Source: Amycolatopsis azurea DSM 43854
Lineage (GTDB): Bacteria; Actinomycetota; Actinomycetes; Mycobacteriales; Pseudonocardiaceae
Direction of reading: 5' to 3'
Assembly: GCF_001995215.1 (NCBI RefSeq)
Contig: NZ_MUXN01000002.1
Coordinates: forward strand, 124,001-188,000
Length of the DNA stretch: 64,000 nucleotides
The notes beneath the pieces are model-generated. The model was not told the DNA's origin. It did not search any database and saw only the letters and a list, made by a program, of their open reading frames with translations. The translations under genes and the position numbers were made by a program. This document shows positions 9,901-18,135 of the stretch, piece after piece (the stretch's first letter is position 1; every line of letters begins with the position of its first letter).

Positions 9901-10498
9901 CGAGGTCCGGGGGACGCTGCGGCGGATCAGCGGCCTCGGCAGCCCGGTGCGCTACCACTCGGTGGACATGCTCGACGCCGAGGCCGTGCACCGCGCGGTC
10001 AAGGAGATCCACGCCGAACACGGCCGGATCGACGGCATCGTCTACGCGGCGGGCGTCATCGAGGACAAACTGATCGCGGAGAAGGACCCGGCGTCGTTCG
10101 ACCGCGTCTTCGCCACCAAGGTCGAAGGGGCGGGCACCCTGCTCGCGGCGGCGGGCGAACTGCCGGAGGCCCCGAGGTTCGCCGTCCTGTTCGGCAGTGT
10201 CGCGGCGACACTCGGCAACCGGGGACAGTCCGACTACGCGGCCGCGAACGACGCGCTGGAGGCGCTGGGCCATCGATGGTCCACTGTGTACGGACGTCGC
10301 GGGCTCACCGTCCACTGGGGACCGTGGGCGCCGACCGGCGTCAACAACGGAATGGTCACCCCGGAACTCATGCGGGACTACGCCCGGCGCGGGATCGAAC
10401 TGATCGACCCCGAGGAAGGCACGTTGAGCCTGCTGCGTGAGCTGGCGTGGGGCGACGAGGGCCTGACGGCCGTCACGTACACCGCGTCGGGGTGGTGA
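3989..10498 (+). CDS. PUFA-synthase-like iterative PKS: NPD-NPD-KS-AT-ACP-KR
   Basis: This 2169-residue multidomain synthase carries two tandem TIM-barrel modules of the nitronate monooxygenase/PfaD-FabK enoyl-reductase type (about 10-260 and 290-510). A ketosynthase follows (about 620-1060; active Cys808 in DAACASS, then EAHGTGT and GHTKCAAG histidines), then an acyltransferase (about 1160-1470; Ser1252 in GHSYGE). Next come a PfaA-type carrier domain (Ser1647 in DLSVDSIKR) and a ketoreductase (about 1890-2120; GGAKGIT and SDYAAAN). The motif around residue 133 reads ESGGRAGE, while the second barrel has ECGGHVGP, so only the second keeps the FabK-type histidine. The GTG at 3989 was chosen because GGAGG lies six bases upstream. 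The gene leads a five-gene operon; the next start is 3 bp downstream. It resembles the orphan S. coelicolor cluster annotated as eicosapentaenoic-acid-like (SCO0124-0129); the product is unknown. Confidence 0.88.
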   Translation: MGKSLRGSDTSAALLPTGTADLLIAVHPFGVPSARFAATATRAGALGVLDLTSGNRAAREELDLAVDWLGTGIAVRVAGPVELPDAVHTVLLAADSVMSTVDFKGRRVLAEVTSRDEAAEAVASGADGLIARGHESGGRAGELGTFVFLQQLLADPAIDIPVWAYGGIGAHTAAAAIAGGAAGVVLDTAFALLSEAELGSDVTMAVEGLDGSESIVDGGVRALRRHRAVEVGQDAFLPQRFRDTWGTLPAAIRGVRASIAEGLAASGGPLPLAQGPMTRVSDQPEFAEAVAAGGALPFLALALSGPAQTREMLEKTKTVLGDAPWGVGVLGFAAEDVRASQLEVIREIRPSHAIIAGGRPAQAKALEDVGISTFLHVPSPGLLRQFLEAGARKFVFEGSECGGHVGPRASFPLWEAQIDVLRDYAADVEVFFAGGVHDERSAAMVTAAAAPLTRLGATVGLLMGTAYLFTEEAVRAGAVLPLFQRQVVEATRTDLLETAPGHATRCVRSAFTTEYAELKRALKDQEVPDREAWERLEKLNVGRLRLASKGIERIGDTLSPVPERRQLTEGMFMAGDVAVLRSEVTTIARLHEAVGPGARAFLEARAAELLEPRPEEPAPEPLDIAIVGMACVFPQAGDLPSFWSNILSGADSVTEVPAHRWDPALYYAPGGDGEKTPSRWGGFLPEIPFDPLDHGIPPASLASIEPVQLLALEVSRRALADAGYTERAFDRSRTSVVFGAEAGSDLSNAMTLRTVLPSYLGELPADLDRQLPRLTEDSFPGVLANVIAGRIANRLDLGGANYTVDAACASSLTAVDAACKELVTGTSDLVLCGGADLHNGINDYLLFSSVHALSPSGRSATFDSDADGIALGEGVACVVLKRLADAERDGDRVYAVIKGVGSASDGRALGLTAPRPEGQHNALTRAYRNAGISPSRVGLVEAHGTGTVVGDRTELGTLTQVFTEAGAEPGRCVLGSVKSQIGHTKCAAGLAGLIKASLALHTAVKPPTLHLTKPNPAWDPATSPFAFHTEARPWAEDERVAGVSAFGFGGTNFHVVLTSHEGAVPPAKTLDAWPAELFLFAGKDDKDAEDLLSATGQGWQLRDLALAASRRAESRGGRTRFAVVASTVDELAVLLRRAIAGERDENAGIFAADGEPVGEIAFLFPGQGGQRPGMFADLFVAFPELRRYLTRAGSTVDVLFPPAAFDEAGREDRLARLTDTRAAQPALGVAGLAAHHLLGKAGVRPSMVAGHSYGELVALTAAGALSSASLLECSRARAAAILGATGTGDPGTMAAVAANAEDVTDALVAEGLAEAVVTANRNSPKQTVISGPTDAVATAVDRLRGRGFGVKSIPVACAFHSPLVAPAEAEFARVLDAVPVREPEIPVWANRTAAIYPADPDGIRAGLAAQIGAPVRFAEQIEAMYEAGARTFVEAGPGSVLARLVGAVLNGRPHRTVTFESGRRTGVPGFLAALARLAVAGADVRTGRLFTGRACADALSARPPKKAGWTVDGQLVRTADGEIPAAALHPAQRIPTEAIVTSRPGHDGGEALISEFLRTSREMIAAQRDVLLGYFGTDPGARPAAPVVLPSVPEPVFEREPEPVRAEVAPERSVFDVVVEVIGERTGYPADMIEPDLDLEADLSVDSIKRAEIAGELANRLGLVGGDPEVLAKARTAAALTDLITGSGTGDAPEAEETEAVVVAPKRYLMREFDLAGAVPADEELAGLRFAVVGEGQVAEMLVARLAGYGAETELVPGVPGRGTDGVFHLSPTFPDDFPLYQAVLAGGPRWLIANGPADGARGFFRTVAKEYPDTVARVVEQRPESTVDEQVETLLAELSAGDWEPVVVRRDGARRGLRMTEESLGLLGSTGAGPAGDGTAEAEALGLDRDSVVLLVGGAKGITARLATTLASASRCRIELFGRTAVPIDGEEPEIATARTTAELRAALIESGLTKPAEIERTIRLIEAEREVRGTLRRISGLGSPVRYHSVDMLDAEAVHRAVKEIHAEHGRIDGIVYAAGVIEDKLIAEKDPASFDRVFATKVEGAGTLLAAAGELPEAPRFAVLFGSVAATLGNRGQSDYAAANDALEALGHRWSTVYGRRGLTVHWGPWAPTGVNNGMVTPELMRDYARRGIELIDPEEGTLSLLRELAWGDEGLTAVTYTASGW

Positions 10499-10501
10499 CC
10501 G

Positions 10502-13500
10502 GTGGCCGAAACACCCCCGATCGCGATCGTCGGGATGTCGGTGCTGTTCCCCGGCGCCCCTGACCTCGACACCTACTGGCGCAACATCGTCGACGGCGTC
10601 GACGCGATCACCGAGGTCCCCGCGGACCGCTGGGATCCGGCTTTCTATCAGCCCGACGCGGAACCGCGGGCGGACCGGATCTACTGCCGTCGCGGCGGTT
10701 TCGTCGGTGAACTGGCCGACGTGGACGTCGCAGGCTTCGGCGTGATGCCGTCGTCGGTCCCGGGCACCGAACCCGATCAGCTGATCGCGCTGCGGGTGGC
10801 CGCGCAGGCCATCGCCGACGCCGGCGGCGAGCACCGGCTGCCCTCCGACCGGCAGCGGACCGGCGTCATCCTCGGCCGCGGCGGGTATCTCACACCCGGC
10901 CTGGTGCGGCTCGACCAACGCGTCCGCACGGCCGCGCAGGTCGTCCGCACGCTCGGCGAACTGATGCCCGAACTCGACGGCGAGCGGCTGGAGGAACTCC
11001 GCCAGGCCTTCACCGACCGCCTCGGGCCCGAGGCCCCCGACGCCGCGATCGGGCTCGTGCCCAACCTCGCCGCCTCCCGGCTCGCGAACCGGCTCGACCT
11101 GCGCGGTCCCGCGTACACGGTGGACGCCGCCTGCGCCTCCTCACTCGTCGCCGTCGACCACGCCGTGCGTGAACTGGCGACCGGGCGGTGCGACGTGGTG
11201 CTGGCAGGCGGCGTGCACCATTGCCACGACGTCACCTTCTGGAGTGTGTTCTCCCAGCTCGGCGCGTTGTCACGGAGTCAGCGGATCCGGCCGTTCCACC
11301 AGGACGCGGACGGCGTGCTGATCGGCGAGGGCACCGGCGTCGTCGTGCTGAAGCGGCTGGAGGACGCCGAACGCGACGGTGACCGGGTCTACGCCGTCGT
11401 CACCGGGACCGGCGTGGCCAGCGACGGCCGGACCGCCGGACTGTCCAATCCGGACACCGCAGGGCAGGTCCGTGCGGTGCGGCAGGCCTGGACCGCCGCG
11501 GGGGTCGACCCCGCCTCGATCGGGCTGCTCGAAGCGCACGGGACCGCGACCCCGGCGGGTGACGCCGCCGAACTGGCGACGATCGCGGAGGTCTTCGGGC
11601 AGGCGGAGGAGCCGACGGCGGTGCTCGGCTCGGTCAAGTCGATGATCGGGCACACCATGCCGGCGGCGGGCGTCGCCGGGCTGGTCAAGGCCGCTTTGGC
11701 CGTGTACCACGGGGTTCTCCCACCGACCCTGCACTGCGACGAACCGCATCCGGCGCTGGCCGCGACCCGCTTCGAGACCCTCGGCACCGCGAAGGTCTGG
11801 GAGACCGACGACCGGCGGCCGGTGCGCCGCGCCGGGGTCAACGCCTTCGGATTCGGCGGGATCAACGCCCACGTCGTGCTGGAACAGGCCGCGACGCGCG
11901 GGCCTGTAGTGGTCTCCGAACCCGAACGTGTCCTGCGGCTGTCCGCGCCGACCGTCGCCGAGATGGGCTGCCTGCTCGACCGGGACGACCTCCTGGACAC
12001 CGGGGACACCGGACGCGGCCGGATCCGGCTCGGTCTCGTCGACCCGACGCCCAAACGGCTCAACCTGGCCAGGAAAGTGGTCGCGAAGGGCAGACCCTGG
12101 CGCGGCCGCAACGACCTCTGGTTCGTTCCGGAACCACTGCTCGGCGCGGCCGGTGGCAAACTCGCGTTCGTCTTCCCCGGGCTGGAGAACGAATTCGAGG
12201 CCCACGCCGACGACATCGCCCGGCACTTCGGCCTGCCCTGGGATTCGCCGGACGTCACCGTCGGCGACGTCGGCAGGCACGGCAAGGGTGTGTTCCAGCT
12301 GGGCAGGCTCCTCGACGCGGCGTTACGCGGACTGCGCGTGACGCCGGACGCGCTCGCCGGGCACAGCCTGGGGGAGTGGACCGCCATGGCCGTCGCCGGG
12401 ATCCACGCCGACGCGGAGGTCGACGCGTTCCTGGCGGGCTTCGATCCCGACGCGCTCAAGGTCCCGGGGCTGGCTTTCGCGGTGATCGGCGCGGATGCCT
12501 GTGCCGTCGCAAAAGTCCTCAATGGACAGTCCGAAGTGGTCCTCTCGCACGACAACGCGCCCAACCAGTCGATGATCTGCGGTCCCTCGGAAGCCGTCGA
12601 CGGCTTCGTCCGCGCGTTCCGCGTCGACGGCGTGATCTCCCAGGTGCTGCCGTTCCGGTCCGGTTTCCACACCCCGATGCTCGCGCCGTATCTCGGCCCG
12701 ATCCGCGAGGCCGCCGAGCGCTACACCCTGCATCCGGCGAAAGTCCCGGTCTGGTCGGCCACGACGGGGAAGCACTACCCGTCACCGGCCGCGGAAGTCC
12801 GGGCACTGTTCGTCCGGCATCTGCTGGAACCAGTGCGGTTCCGGGGCCTCGTCGAGAACATGTACGCGGCCGGGTTCCGCGCGTTCGTGCAGACGGGCGC
12901 CGGTCAGCTCGGCTCGCTGATCGGGAACACCCTGCACGACCGCGAACACCTCGTCGTCGCCGCGCATTCCGCGCATCGGCCGGGTCTTCCGCAACTTCTG
13001 CGGGTGGCCACCGCCCTCTGGGCCGACGGCGCCGATCCGGCGTTCGAACTCCTGCCGGGGCAGGGCGGCAAGCGCGGCCGGACGATCCGTCTCGATCTCG
13101 GCGGCCCGCTGGTGTCGCTCGACGAGAGCGTCTGGCGCGGGTTCCGGCCCCGCGCGACCCGGACGTCCACTTTGGACCGGATCGGGGAGCGGAACCCGCT
13201 CGCGGCCGAGCTCTCCGGGCTGCTGGCCGACACCGCCGGTCTGGCGGCCGAACTGTTCGCGGCCAGGCGGACACCCCGCCTCCGGCCGCTGCGCACCGAA
13301 CTCCGGGTGTCCGTCGAGACGATGCCGTATCTGCTCGACCATTGTTTCTTCAAACAGCCCACCGGTGCGGATCCCGCCGACGCGTGGCCGGTCGTGCCTG
13401 CCACGACGGTGATCGGGCACTTGATGGACTTCGCCGAACAGGCGGCGCCGGGCAGCCGCGCGGTCGCGCTGGAGGACGTCCGGCTGAACCAGTGGATCGC

Positions 13501-14773
13501 CGCGACACCCGCGCTGGACGTGCCGGTGAGCGTAGTGCCCCAAGGCCCTTCCCAGGCCTGCGTGTCGCTGGGCGAGTACTCCCAGGCCGTCGTCGGACTG
13601 GACGCCGGATTCCCCGCCGACCGGCCCCGGCCGTGGACGTTTCCGGCCGGGAGCGAGCGGAAGCCGGACCTGTTCGCCGAGCAGCTCTACACCGAGCGCT
13701 GGATGTTCCACGGGCCGAAGTTCCAGGGCGTCGAGGAACTGGTCGCGTCCGGTGAGCGGCACGTACGCGGGATACTGCGGACGCCGGAAGCGCCGGGGGC
13801 GCTGCTCGACAACGCCGGTCAGCTGCTCGGGTACTGGATCATGTCCCGGCTGAGTGGCCGCACCACGGTGTTCCCGGTGGGGATGCGGCGGATCCGGTTC
13901 TACGGCGAGCATCCCCTGCCGGGAGAGCGGCTCGACTGCGTCGTCCGCGTCGTCTCGGTCACCGACGCGGAGGTCGAAGCGGACGTCCAGCTGATCCGCC
14001 GCGGCCGGGTCTGGGCGGAGATCGAGGGCTGGCGTGACCGCCGGTTCGACAGCGACCCGGTGATCCGCGCGGTGGACCGGCGGCCCGAACGCGCCACGCT
14101 GTCCGAGGAGCGGCCGGGCCGCTGGGCCCTGGTCCGCGAGCGCTGGCCCGATCTCGCGACCCGCGACCTGATCATGCGGAACATGCTGGCGGGTGGGGAA
14201 AGACAGGCATACGCGAGTCAATCGCCACGCCGGAGACGGGCCTGGCTGCTCGGGCGGATCGCGGCGAAGGACGCCGTGCGCCGTCTCTTGTGGACAGACG
14301 GCGAAGGCGACATATTCCCCGCCGAACTCCGGATCGGGAACGAGTCATCGGGTGCGCCGACCGTGTCGGGAGCTTACGGACGGGAGCTGCCCCGGCTCAC
14401 CGTCTCGATCGCCCACCGGGACGCGCTCGGTGTCGCGATCGCCCGCCGGGGACCGTGCGGGATCGACGTCGAGGCCGTCGAAGACCGTCCGGAGAGCACG
14501 GTCGCCGCTGCCCTCACCGAAACCGAACGAGCGCTGCTCGGCGCACCGGAGGCCTTGTGGTTCACCAGATTCTGGGCCGCGAAGGAGGCCGTCGCGAAAC
14601 GGCTCCGCACCGGCCTGCGCGGCGACCCGCACGCCTTCACCGTCGTCGAGGTGGACGGCGGACGGCTCACCGTCGAAACGGGCGGTGCCCGGTATCCGGT
14701 TCGGCACACCACGATCACCACCCCGGCGAAGAAGTACGTCGTGGCTTGGACGGAGAACGAAGATGACCACTGA
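10502..14773 (+). CDS. PUFA-synthase-like protein: KS-AT-DH with C-terminal phosphopantetheinyl transferase
   Basis: This 1423-residue protein starts with GTG. It has a ketosynthase (5-460; Cys211 in DAACASS, EAHGTAT, GHTMPAAG) and an acyltransferase-like domain (about 553-820; Ser622 in GHSLGE; the usual FPGQG is FPGLE). A double-hotdog polyketide dehydratase region follows (about 930-1185; YLLDHCFF histidine and LLDNAGQLLGYW). At the C-terminus is a Sfp-type phosphopantetheinyl transferase (about 1250-1423; GIDVEAVEDR and WAAKEAVAK motifs). The fused transferase would load the pantetheine arm on the carrier domains of this operon, so the system could be self-sufficient. The altered FPGQG may change acyl choice. 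It overlaps the ACP gene by 11 bp, indicating translational coupling. It is the partner of the first synthase, supplying a second KS and the dehydration step. Confidence 0.87.
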   Translation: MAETPPIAIVGMSVLFPGAPDLDTYWRNIVDGVDAITEVPADRWDPAFYQPDAEPRADRIYCRRGGFVGELADVDVAGFGVMPSSVPGTEPDQLIALRVAAQAIADAGGEHRLPSDRQRTGVILGRGGYLTPGLVRLDQRVRTAAQVVRTLGELMPELDGERLEELRQAFTDRLGPEAPDAAIGLVPNLAASRLANRLDLRGPAYTVDAACASSLVAVDHAVRELATGRCDVVLAGGVHHCHDVTFWSVFSQLGALSRSQRIRPFHQDADGVLIGEGTGVVVLKRLEDAERDGDRVYAVVTGTGVASDGRTAGLSNPDTAGQVRAVRQAWTAAGVDPASIGLLEAHGTATPAGDAAELATIAEVFGQAEEPTAVLGSVKSMIGHTMPAAGVAGLVKAALAVYHGVLPPTLHCDEPHPALAATRFETLGTAKVWETDDRRPVRRAGVNAFGFGGINAHVVLEQAATRGPVVVSEPERVLRLSAPTVAEMGCLLDRDDLLDTGDTGRGRIRLGLVDPTPKRLNLARKVVAKGRPWRGRNDLWFVPEPLLGAAGGKLAFVFPGLENEFEAHADDIARHFGLPWDSPDVTVGDVGRHGKGVFQLGRLLDAALRGLRVTPDALAGHSLGEWTAMAVAGIHADAEVDAFLAGFDPDALKVPGLAFAVIGADACAVAKVLNGQSEVVLSHDNAPNQSMICGPSEAVDGFVRAFRVDGVISQVLPFRSGFHTPMLAPYLGPIREAAERYTLHPAKVPVWSATTGKHYPSPAAEVRALFVRHLLEPVRFRGLVENMYAAGFRAFVQTGAGQLGSLIGNTLHDREHLVVAAHSAHRPGLPQLLRVATALWADGADPAFELLPGQGGKRGRTIRLDLGGPLVSLDESVWRGFRPRATRTSTLDRIGERNPLAAELSGLLADTAGLAAELFAARRTPRLRPLRTELRVSVETMPYLLDHCFFKQPTGADPADAWPVVPATTVIGHLMDFAEQAAPGSRAVALEDVRLNQWIAATPALDVPVSVVPQGPSQACVSLGEYSQAVVGLDAGFPADRPRPWTFPAGSERKPDLFAEQLYTERWMFHGPKFQGVEELVASGERHVRGILRTPEAPGALLDNAGQLLGYWIMSRLSGRTTVFPVGMRRIRFYGEHPLPGERLDCVVRVVSVTDAEVEADVQLIRRGRVWAEIEGWRDRRFDSDPVIRAVDRRPERATLSEERPGRWALVRERWPDLATRDLIMRNMLAGGERQAYASQSPRRRRAWLLGRIAAKDAVRRLLWTDGEGDIFPAELRIGNESSGAPTVSGAYGRELPRLTVSIAHRDALGVAIARRGPCGIDVEAVEDRPESTVAAALTETERALLGAPEALWFTRFWAAKEAVAKRLRTGLRGDPHAFTVVEVDGGRLTVETGGARYPVRHTTITTPAKKYVVAWTENEDDH

Positions 14774-15062
14774 AACCGCATCCGCCGCGACCGTCCTGGC
14801 CGACATCGCCGTGATGCTGCGTGAACTGCTCGAGGAATACGGGCTGGACGACGCCGAGATCGGCCGGGACACGAAGTTCCACGACGATCTCGGACTGGAG
14901 AGCGTCGACCTCGTGACGCTGTCCGGCCGGTTGCGCGACCACTACGGCGACAAGGTCAACTTCGCCGAGTTCATCGCGGAACGCGAACTGGACGAGATCA
15001 TCGCGCTGACCGTCGGCGAGCTGGTCGACCACGTCGTCGAGTCCCTGACCGGGAAGGCCTGA
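14763..15062 (+). CDS. Free-standing acyl carrier protein
   Basis: This is a 99-residue acidic carrier protein with the phosphopantetheine serine at Ser47 in DDLGLESVDLV. Helices flank it as in type II ACPs. It is slightly longer than the usual 80 residues, with an extra alanine-rich N-terminal stretch. The ATG at 14763 lies inside the end of the KS-AT-DH-PPTase gene (11-bp overlap). The same frame is open further upstream, but that part is shadow of the larger gene. It probably carries the growing or finished chain between the two large synthases and the hydrolase or transferase downstream. It is likely activated by the fused phosphopantetheinyl transferase. Confidence 0.9.
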   Translation: MTTETASAATVLADIAVMLRELLEEYGLDDAEIGRDTKFHDDLGLESVDLVTLSGRLRDHYGDKVNFAEFIAERELDEIIALTVGELVDHVVESLTGKA

Positions 15063-15064
15063 GC

Positions 15065-15856
15065 ATGGCTAGGGTCAAGGTCGGAGACCTCGACGTCCAC
15101 GTCCAGCGCCTCGGGCCTTCGGACGAAGCTGCGCCCGTCGTGGTGTTCGTCCACGGTCTCCTCACCGACAGCCTGGCGAGTTACTACTTCACCCTCGGAA
15201 CGGCCTTCGCCGCACAGGGGATCGACGTCGTCATGTACGACCTTCGCGGGCACGGGCGCACCACCCGGCCCGCCACCGGTTACCGGCTGGAGGAGTTCGT
15301 CGGTGACCTCGACGGCCTGCTCACCGCGCTCGGGATCGACCGGCCGGCGCACGTGGTCGGGAACTCGTTCGGCGGCTCGGTCGCGTTCGGTCTCGCGGCT
15401 TCGCGACCAGGACGCGTCGCCAGCGTGATCGCCATCGAGGCGGAACCGCCCGTGCGGGCCTGGATCGGGCACATGGCAGAAGGGCTGGCCGACGCGAAGA
15501 ACAGGCTCGCGCACGATGAGGTGATCGGGTGGATCGCCGAGAACCACGGCGCGCACACCGCCCGGCTGTCGAAAGCGGCGTACCGGATCCTGGCGGCCAC
15601 CACACTGGCCGAGGACATCCCGCTGAGCCGGACCATCGACGACGACCTCGCGGCGGTGCGCTGCCCGGTGTTCGCGCTGTTCGGCGACCGGTCCGGACTC
15701 GCGGAGCAGGTCCCGGACCTGGAGGCGAACCTCGCCCGCTGCCGCACGGTCGTCCTGCCGGACCAGGGACATTCGGTGCTCGTCGAGCGCACCGCGGAGA
15801 CGTCGGAGCTGATCCTGGGCTGGGTGCGCGAACACTCCTGCGAAACGGCGGTCTAA
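15065..15856 (+). CDS. Alpha/beta hydrolase, probable chain-releasing thioesterase
   Basis: This 263-residue cytosolic alpha/beta-hydrolase has the oxyanion HG motif in VFVHGLL and the nucleophile Ser101 in GNSFGG. The acid is in FGDRSG and the catalytic histidine in DQGHSV near residue 238. The gene starts two bases after the ACP stop codon and is followed directly by the glycosyltransferase, so it is translated as part of the same operon. A role in releasing the acyl chain from the ACP, or transferring it, is inferred from context. Sequence alone would also fit an esterase or haloperoxidase-like enzyme. All three triad residues appear intact. Confidence 0.82.
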   Translation: MARVKVGDLDVHVQRLGPSDEAAPVVVFVHGLLTDSLASYYFTLGTAFAAQGIDVVMYDLRGHGRTTRPATGYRLEEFVGDLDGLLTALGIDRPAHVVGNSFGGSVAFGLAASRPGRVASVIAIEAEPPVRAWIGHMAEGLADAKNRLAHDEVIGWIAENHGAHTARLSKAAYRILAATTLAEDIPLSRTIDDDLAAVRCPVFALFGDRSGLAEQVPDLEANLARCRTVVLPDQGHSVLVERTAETSELILGWVREHSCETAV

Positions 15857-16999
15857 GTGGGCAGATTCCTCTTCGTCACGCCGCCGCTGACCGGGCACGT
15901 CAACCCTGCGGTGGGTGTCGCGGCCGCCCTGGCCGCGCGCGGGCACGAGGTCGCCTGGGCGGGGCAGCCGCAGGTCATCCGGCGGCTCGCCGGCGACGGC
16001 GCCGACGTGTTCCCGTGCGCCGTCCCGCGAGGACTGCCCCAGCGCGACGCGAGCCTCAAGGGACCGGCGGCGTTCCGGTTCCTGTGGGAGGAGTTCCTGA
16101 TCCCGCTGGCCGAGGCGATGGCGCCCGGGATCCGCGCGGCGATCGCCCGGTTCCGGCCGCAGGTGGTGGTCGCCGACCAGCAGGCCATCGCGGGCGGACT
16201 CGTCGCCGACGGGCTCGGCCTGCCGTGGGTCAGCTCCGCGACGACGTCCGCGGAGCTCGTCGACCCGCTGGCCGGGATGCCGAAGGTGGCGGCCTGGCTC
16301 GACGACCTCCTCGACGGTCTGCGCGCGCGGATCGACGGCGGCCCCGCCGACCCCAGGATGTCCCCGCACGGGGTGCTCGCGTTCACCACCCGGGAACTGC
16401 TCGGCCCGGCCCCGCTGCCGAAGCGGGTCCGGCTGGTCGGGCCGTCGATCGGCGGGCGCGCGCCAACCGGCGACTTCCCGTGGGACTGGCTCGACCCGGC
16501 GATGCCGACGGTGTTCGTGACGCTGGGGACGGCCAACGTCGACGCCGCCGGGGACTTCCTCGGCGCGGCCGCCCGCGGGCTGTCCCGGGTCGCCGGGATC
16601 CGGACCGTCGTCGCCGATCCGGGCGGCGCCGTGGGGCAGGTGGGGGACACGGTGCTCGTGGTGCCGCGGGTGCCCCAGATGGCCTTGCTGGCGCGGGTCG
16701 ACGCCGTCGTCTGCCACAGCGGGCACAACACCGTCTGCGAGAGCCTGTGGCACGGGGTGCCGCTCGTGGTCGCGCCGATCCGGGACGACCAGCCGATCGT
16801 CGCCGGGCAGGTCGTCGACGCGGGCGCCGGGATCCGGCTGCGGTTCGGCCGCGCGAAACCCGACCGGATCGCGACCGCGGTGACCAAGGTGCTGGACGAT
16901 CCGGCGTATCGGTCGGCCGCCGAAAAGGTGGGCGCCTCGTTCCGGGAAGCGGGCGGGGCCGCGACGGCGGCCGACCACCTGGAGGCGCTGCTCGGCTAG
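15857..16999 (+). CDS. GT1-family (MGT/UGT-like) glycosyltransferase
   Basis: This 380-residue glycosyltransferase starts at the GTG immediately after the hydrolase stop codon. The N-terminus (FVTPPLTGHVNPAVGVAAAL) is the acceptor-side Rossmann start typical of macrolide and lipid UDP- or dTDP-sugar transferases. The donor-binding motif is seen in CHSGHNTVCESLWHGVPLVV followed by PIRDDQPIVA, near residue 290. It would add a sugar to the synthase product, making a glycolipid or glycosylated polyketide. No sugar biosynthesis genes lie nearby, so a common nucleotide sugar is likely. The last four bases overlap the convergent serine hydrolase gene. Confidence 0.88.
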   Translation: MGRFLFVTPPLTGHVNPAVGVAAALAARGHEVAWAGQPQVIRRLAGDGADVFPCAVPRGLPQRDASLKGPAAFRFLWEEFLIPLAEAMAPGIRAAIARFRPQVVVADQQAIAGGLVADGLGLPWVSSATTSAELVDPLAGMPKVAAWLDDLLDGLRARIDGGPADPRMSPHGVLAFTTRELLGPAPLPKRVRLVGPSIGGRAPTGDFPWDWLDPAMPTVFVTLGTANVDAAGDFLGAAARGLSRVAGIRTVVADPGGAVGQVGDTVLVVPRVPQMALLARVDAVVCHSGHNTVCESLWHGVPLVVAPIRDDQPIVAGQVVDAGAGIRLRFGRAKPDRIATAVTKVLDDPAYRSAAEKVGASFREAGGAATAADHLEALLG

Positions 17000-18024
17000 G
17001 AGATCGCGGCGGAGACCTCATGCAGAAGCTGTCCGGCGTCCTCGCCCCAGCGGGAGACGATGACGAGGTCGCGTTCGGGATCGACCCACAGCAGGTGCCT
17101 GCCGCCGTTCCCGCGAGCGCACCGGCCGCTCGCCGGGGCGGCGGGGTAGACCCGCTGCCGGTCGTTGAGCCACCAGAGGTAGCCGTAATCCTGGTTGTGG
17201 TCACACGGGCGCCAGGTGCGGTCGATCCACTCGGCACTGAGCAGCCGGCGACCGTGGTCGTAGCCATCGCGCAGATAGAGCAGGCCGAGGAGGGCGAGGT
17301 CGTCGGCGGAGATCCACAGGCCGCCTCCCCAATGCGCTCCGCCGCTGACGACGGGAACGTCTTCGCCGCCGATGCCGGTCGTCGCGCCGCGGTAGCCGTG
17401 CCATGACCAGGTGCCGGACGCGCCCAGCGGACCCAGGACGCCGTCCCGCAGCACGGCGGGCAGCGGCCGGCCGAACAGGCGGGTGAGCGCGAGGCAGAGC
17501 AGGTTCACCCGGACGTCGTTGTAAGCCCATCCGGCGCCTGGAAGGGCGTCCGGCGGCGCGCTTCCCGGACGGTGACTCCCGGCGTCCGCCCAGGCCGGTT
17601 TGCCCCAGAGCTCACCGTCCCACTGGCCGGTCTGCTGGAGCAGGTGGTGCCACGTGATCGTGCTCCCGCGACGATCCTCCAGTTCGGGCATGTCGAGTGT
17701 GCCCGCCACCGGCCGGTGGACGTCGGGGATCTGTCCGGCGTCGAAGGCGAGGCCCGCGACCGTCGAAACGACACTTTTGGTGGCGCTGAACGCCATTTCG
17801 GGGACGCTGGGATCGCCCCAGGAAGCGACGCGTTCCCCGCCGTGGACGACCACTCCGGAGGCTCCGGACGCGGCCAGTACCGGCCCGATCACTTCGCGGT
17901 GGAAATCGTCGGTCACCTGAGAGTCCAGGTAACTCGTCATGTCCTCGATACCCGGCGTGACACGCTCTCGCTGTGCCGCCACGGCGGCACGGACCATGGA
18001 CGGATTCAAGTCAGCCCCCTTCAC
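16996..18024 (-). CDS. Beta-lactamase/class C-type serine hydrolase
   Basis: The 342-residue protein belongs to the beta-lactamase-related serine hydrolase family. The catalytic tetrad SATK lies near residue 80, a Tyr-Asn motif sits in [10 protein letters not shown] near residue 180, and a GNGG segment stands where KTG-type motifs usually occur. There is no obvious signal peptide, so it probably acts in the cytoplasm as an esterase or peptidase and not as an antibiotic resistance enzyme. It is convergent with the glycosyltransferase (4-bp overlap) and divergent from ctaD. The start at 18024 is the first ATG of the frame and could be shorter by up to 28 residues (MTSYLD). Confidence 0.8.
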   Translation of the reverse strand: MKGADLNPSMVRAAVAAQRERVTPGIEDMTSYLDSQVTDDFHREVIGPVLAASGASGVVVHGGERVASWGDPSVPEMAFSATKSVVSTVAGLAFDAGQIPDVHRPVAGTLDMPELEDRRGSTITWHHLLQQTGQWDGELWGKPAWADAGSHRPGSAPPDALPGAGWAYNDVRVNLLCLALTRLFGRPLPAVLRDGVLGPLGASGTWSWHGYRGATTGIGGEDVPVVSGGAHWGGGLWISADDLALLGLLYLRDGYDHGRRLLSAEWIDRTWRPCDHNQDYGYLWWLNDRQRVYPAAPASGRCARGNGGRHLLWVDPERDLVIVSRWGEDAGQLLHEVSAAIS

Positions 18025-18135
18025 TCCCGGTCGCCAGGGTCCTCTACTCGGCTAGCCCTTGAAAAGCCCGCGTGTAGGGACTCTCCTGGAGGGGTACCAG
18101 CTTTCAGAAGGTGTGTCCTCGTGCTGGGAGTCGCC

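Noticed and set aside
17572-18135. 188 extra N-terminal codons for ctaD
   Set aside because: They are antisense to the serine hydrolase gene and absent from the ctaD family; a good ribosome site precedes GTG 18136.
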